Shown here in pieces: positions 5,341 to 5,502 of a stretch of 5,502 nucleotides of DNA; position 1 is the stretch's first letter, and each line of letters begins with the position of its first letter. The DNA is from an uncultured Lachnospiraceae bacterium (GTDB taxonomy: Bacteria > Bacillota_A > Clostridia > Lachnospirales > Lachnospiraceae): contig CAJKKX010000187.1 of NCBI GenBank assembly GCA_905200565.1, positions 1 through 5,502 of the forward strand, given 5' to 3'. Below the pieces are notes generated by a model, which searched no databases, was not told the DNA's origin, and saw only the letters and a program-made list of their open reading frames with translations. The position numbers were made by a program, and so were the translations under genes.

Positions 5341-5502
5341 ATGAAGAAAGTAATTGAATTTTTAAATGAGAACCCGGTTCAGTATCTGGCAACCGTAGGA
5401 CGTGATGGAAAAGCAAAATGCCGCCCGTTCATGTTTTCCGGAGAAATGGACGGGAAGCTGTGGTTCTGCACTAACAACACAAAGGATGTTTACAAGGATA
5501 TG
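5341..5502 (+). CDS. Pyridoxamine 5'-phosphate oxidase-like flavin-binding protein, 3' end missing
   Basis: The first 54 residues of a protein of the PNPOx-like split-barrel family, which bind FMN, FAD or F420 and are often reductases of unknown substrate. Residues visible: KKVIEFLNENPVQYLATVGRDGKAKCRPFMF (2-32), matching the family pattern of an N-terminal helix, a first strand with YLATV, then RPF, followed by GKLWFCTNNTKDVYKDM. The frame is open to the last base; these proteins usually run 125-150 residues, so roughly 60% is outside the window. It has its own promoter and ribosome binding site and is divergent from the HxlR-type regulator, a common pairing for redox-responsive flavoproteins. 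True pyridoxine-phosphate oxidase (PdxH) is unlikely because the start resembles the short stand-alone subfamily. A nitroreductase-like role (NimA-type) is possible but cannot be decided from this fragment. Confidence 0.85.
   Translation, partial: MKKVIEFLNENPVQYLATVGRDGKAKCRPFMFSGEMDGKLWFCTNNTKDVYKDM

Overview
The window looks like a chromosomal segment of an anaerobic Firmicute, probably a Clostridia or Lachnospiraceae-type gut bacterium. The reasons are a moderate GC content, strong GGAGG-type ribosome binding sites, a KdpD carrying the cyclic-di-AMP-type motif described in Firmicutes, and a zinc-type macrodomain hydrolase of the Gram-positive kind. The family-level assignment is inference only.

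Layout. Bases 1-2496 hold most of kdpD, the potassium and turgor sensor kinase; its start and Walker A loop lie upstream of the window. kdpE, the response regulator, follows at 2489-3190 with an 8-base overlap. A short gap with a stem-loop and a candidate extended -10 promoter leads to a two-gene unit. This unit has a YbaK/EbsC-type aminoacyl-tRNA deacylase (3330-3797) and a macrodomain protein-ADP-ribose hydrolase (3808-4584), 10 bases apart. Both are small hydrolases that remove unwanted adducts, one from tRNA and one from protein. Two hairpins (4608-4638 and 4681-4695) lie between this unit and the convergent hxlR-type gene.

The right end is a divergent redox-type module. An HxlR/DUF24 repressor with a single N-terminal cysteine runs leftward (4704-5057), and a pyridoxamine-phosphate-oxidase-like flavoprotein runs rightward from 5341 off the end. 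The 283-base gap between their start codons is the most interesting part of the window. It carries two near-identical 33-base direct repeats (5091-5123 and 5226-5258, 29 of 33 identical, 135 bases apart), each centred on the palindrome CACAATATTGTG. Each repeat runs into the -35 box of a rightward sigma-A-like promoter at exactly the same offset, with the same 17-base spacer. The simplest reading is a duplicated operator-promoter unit through which the HxlR protein controls the flavoprotein and, from the left copy, itself.

No transposon, CRISPR array, tRNA or rRNA was seen. The known families explain all the genes, and the main unexplained structure is the twin operator region.
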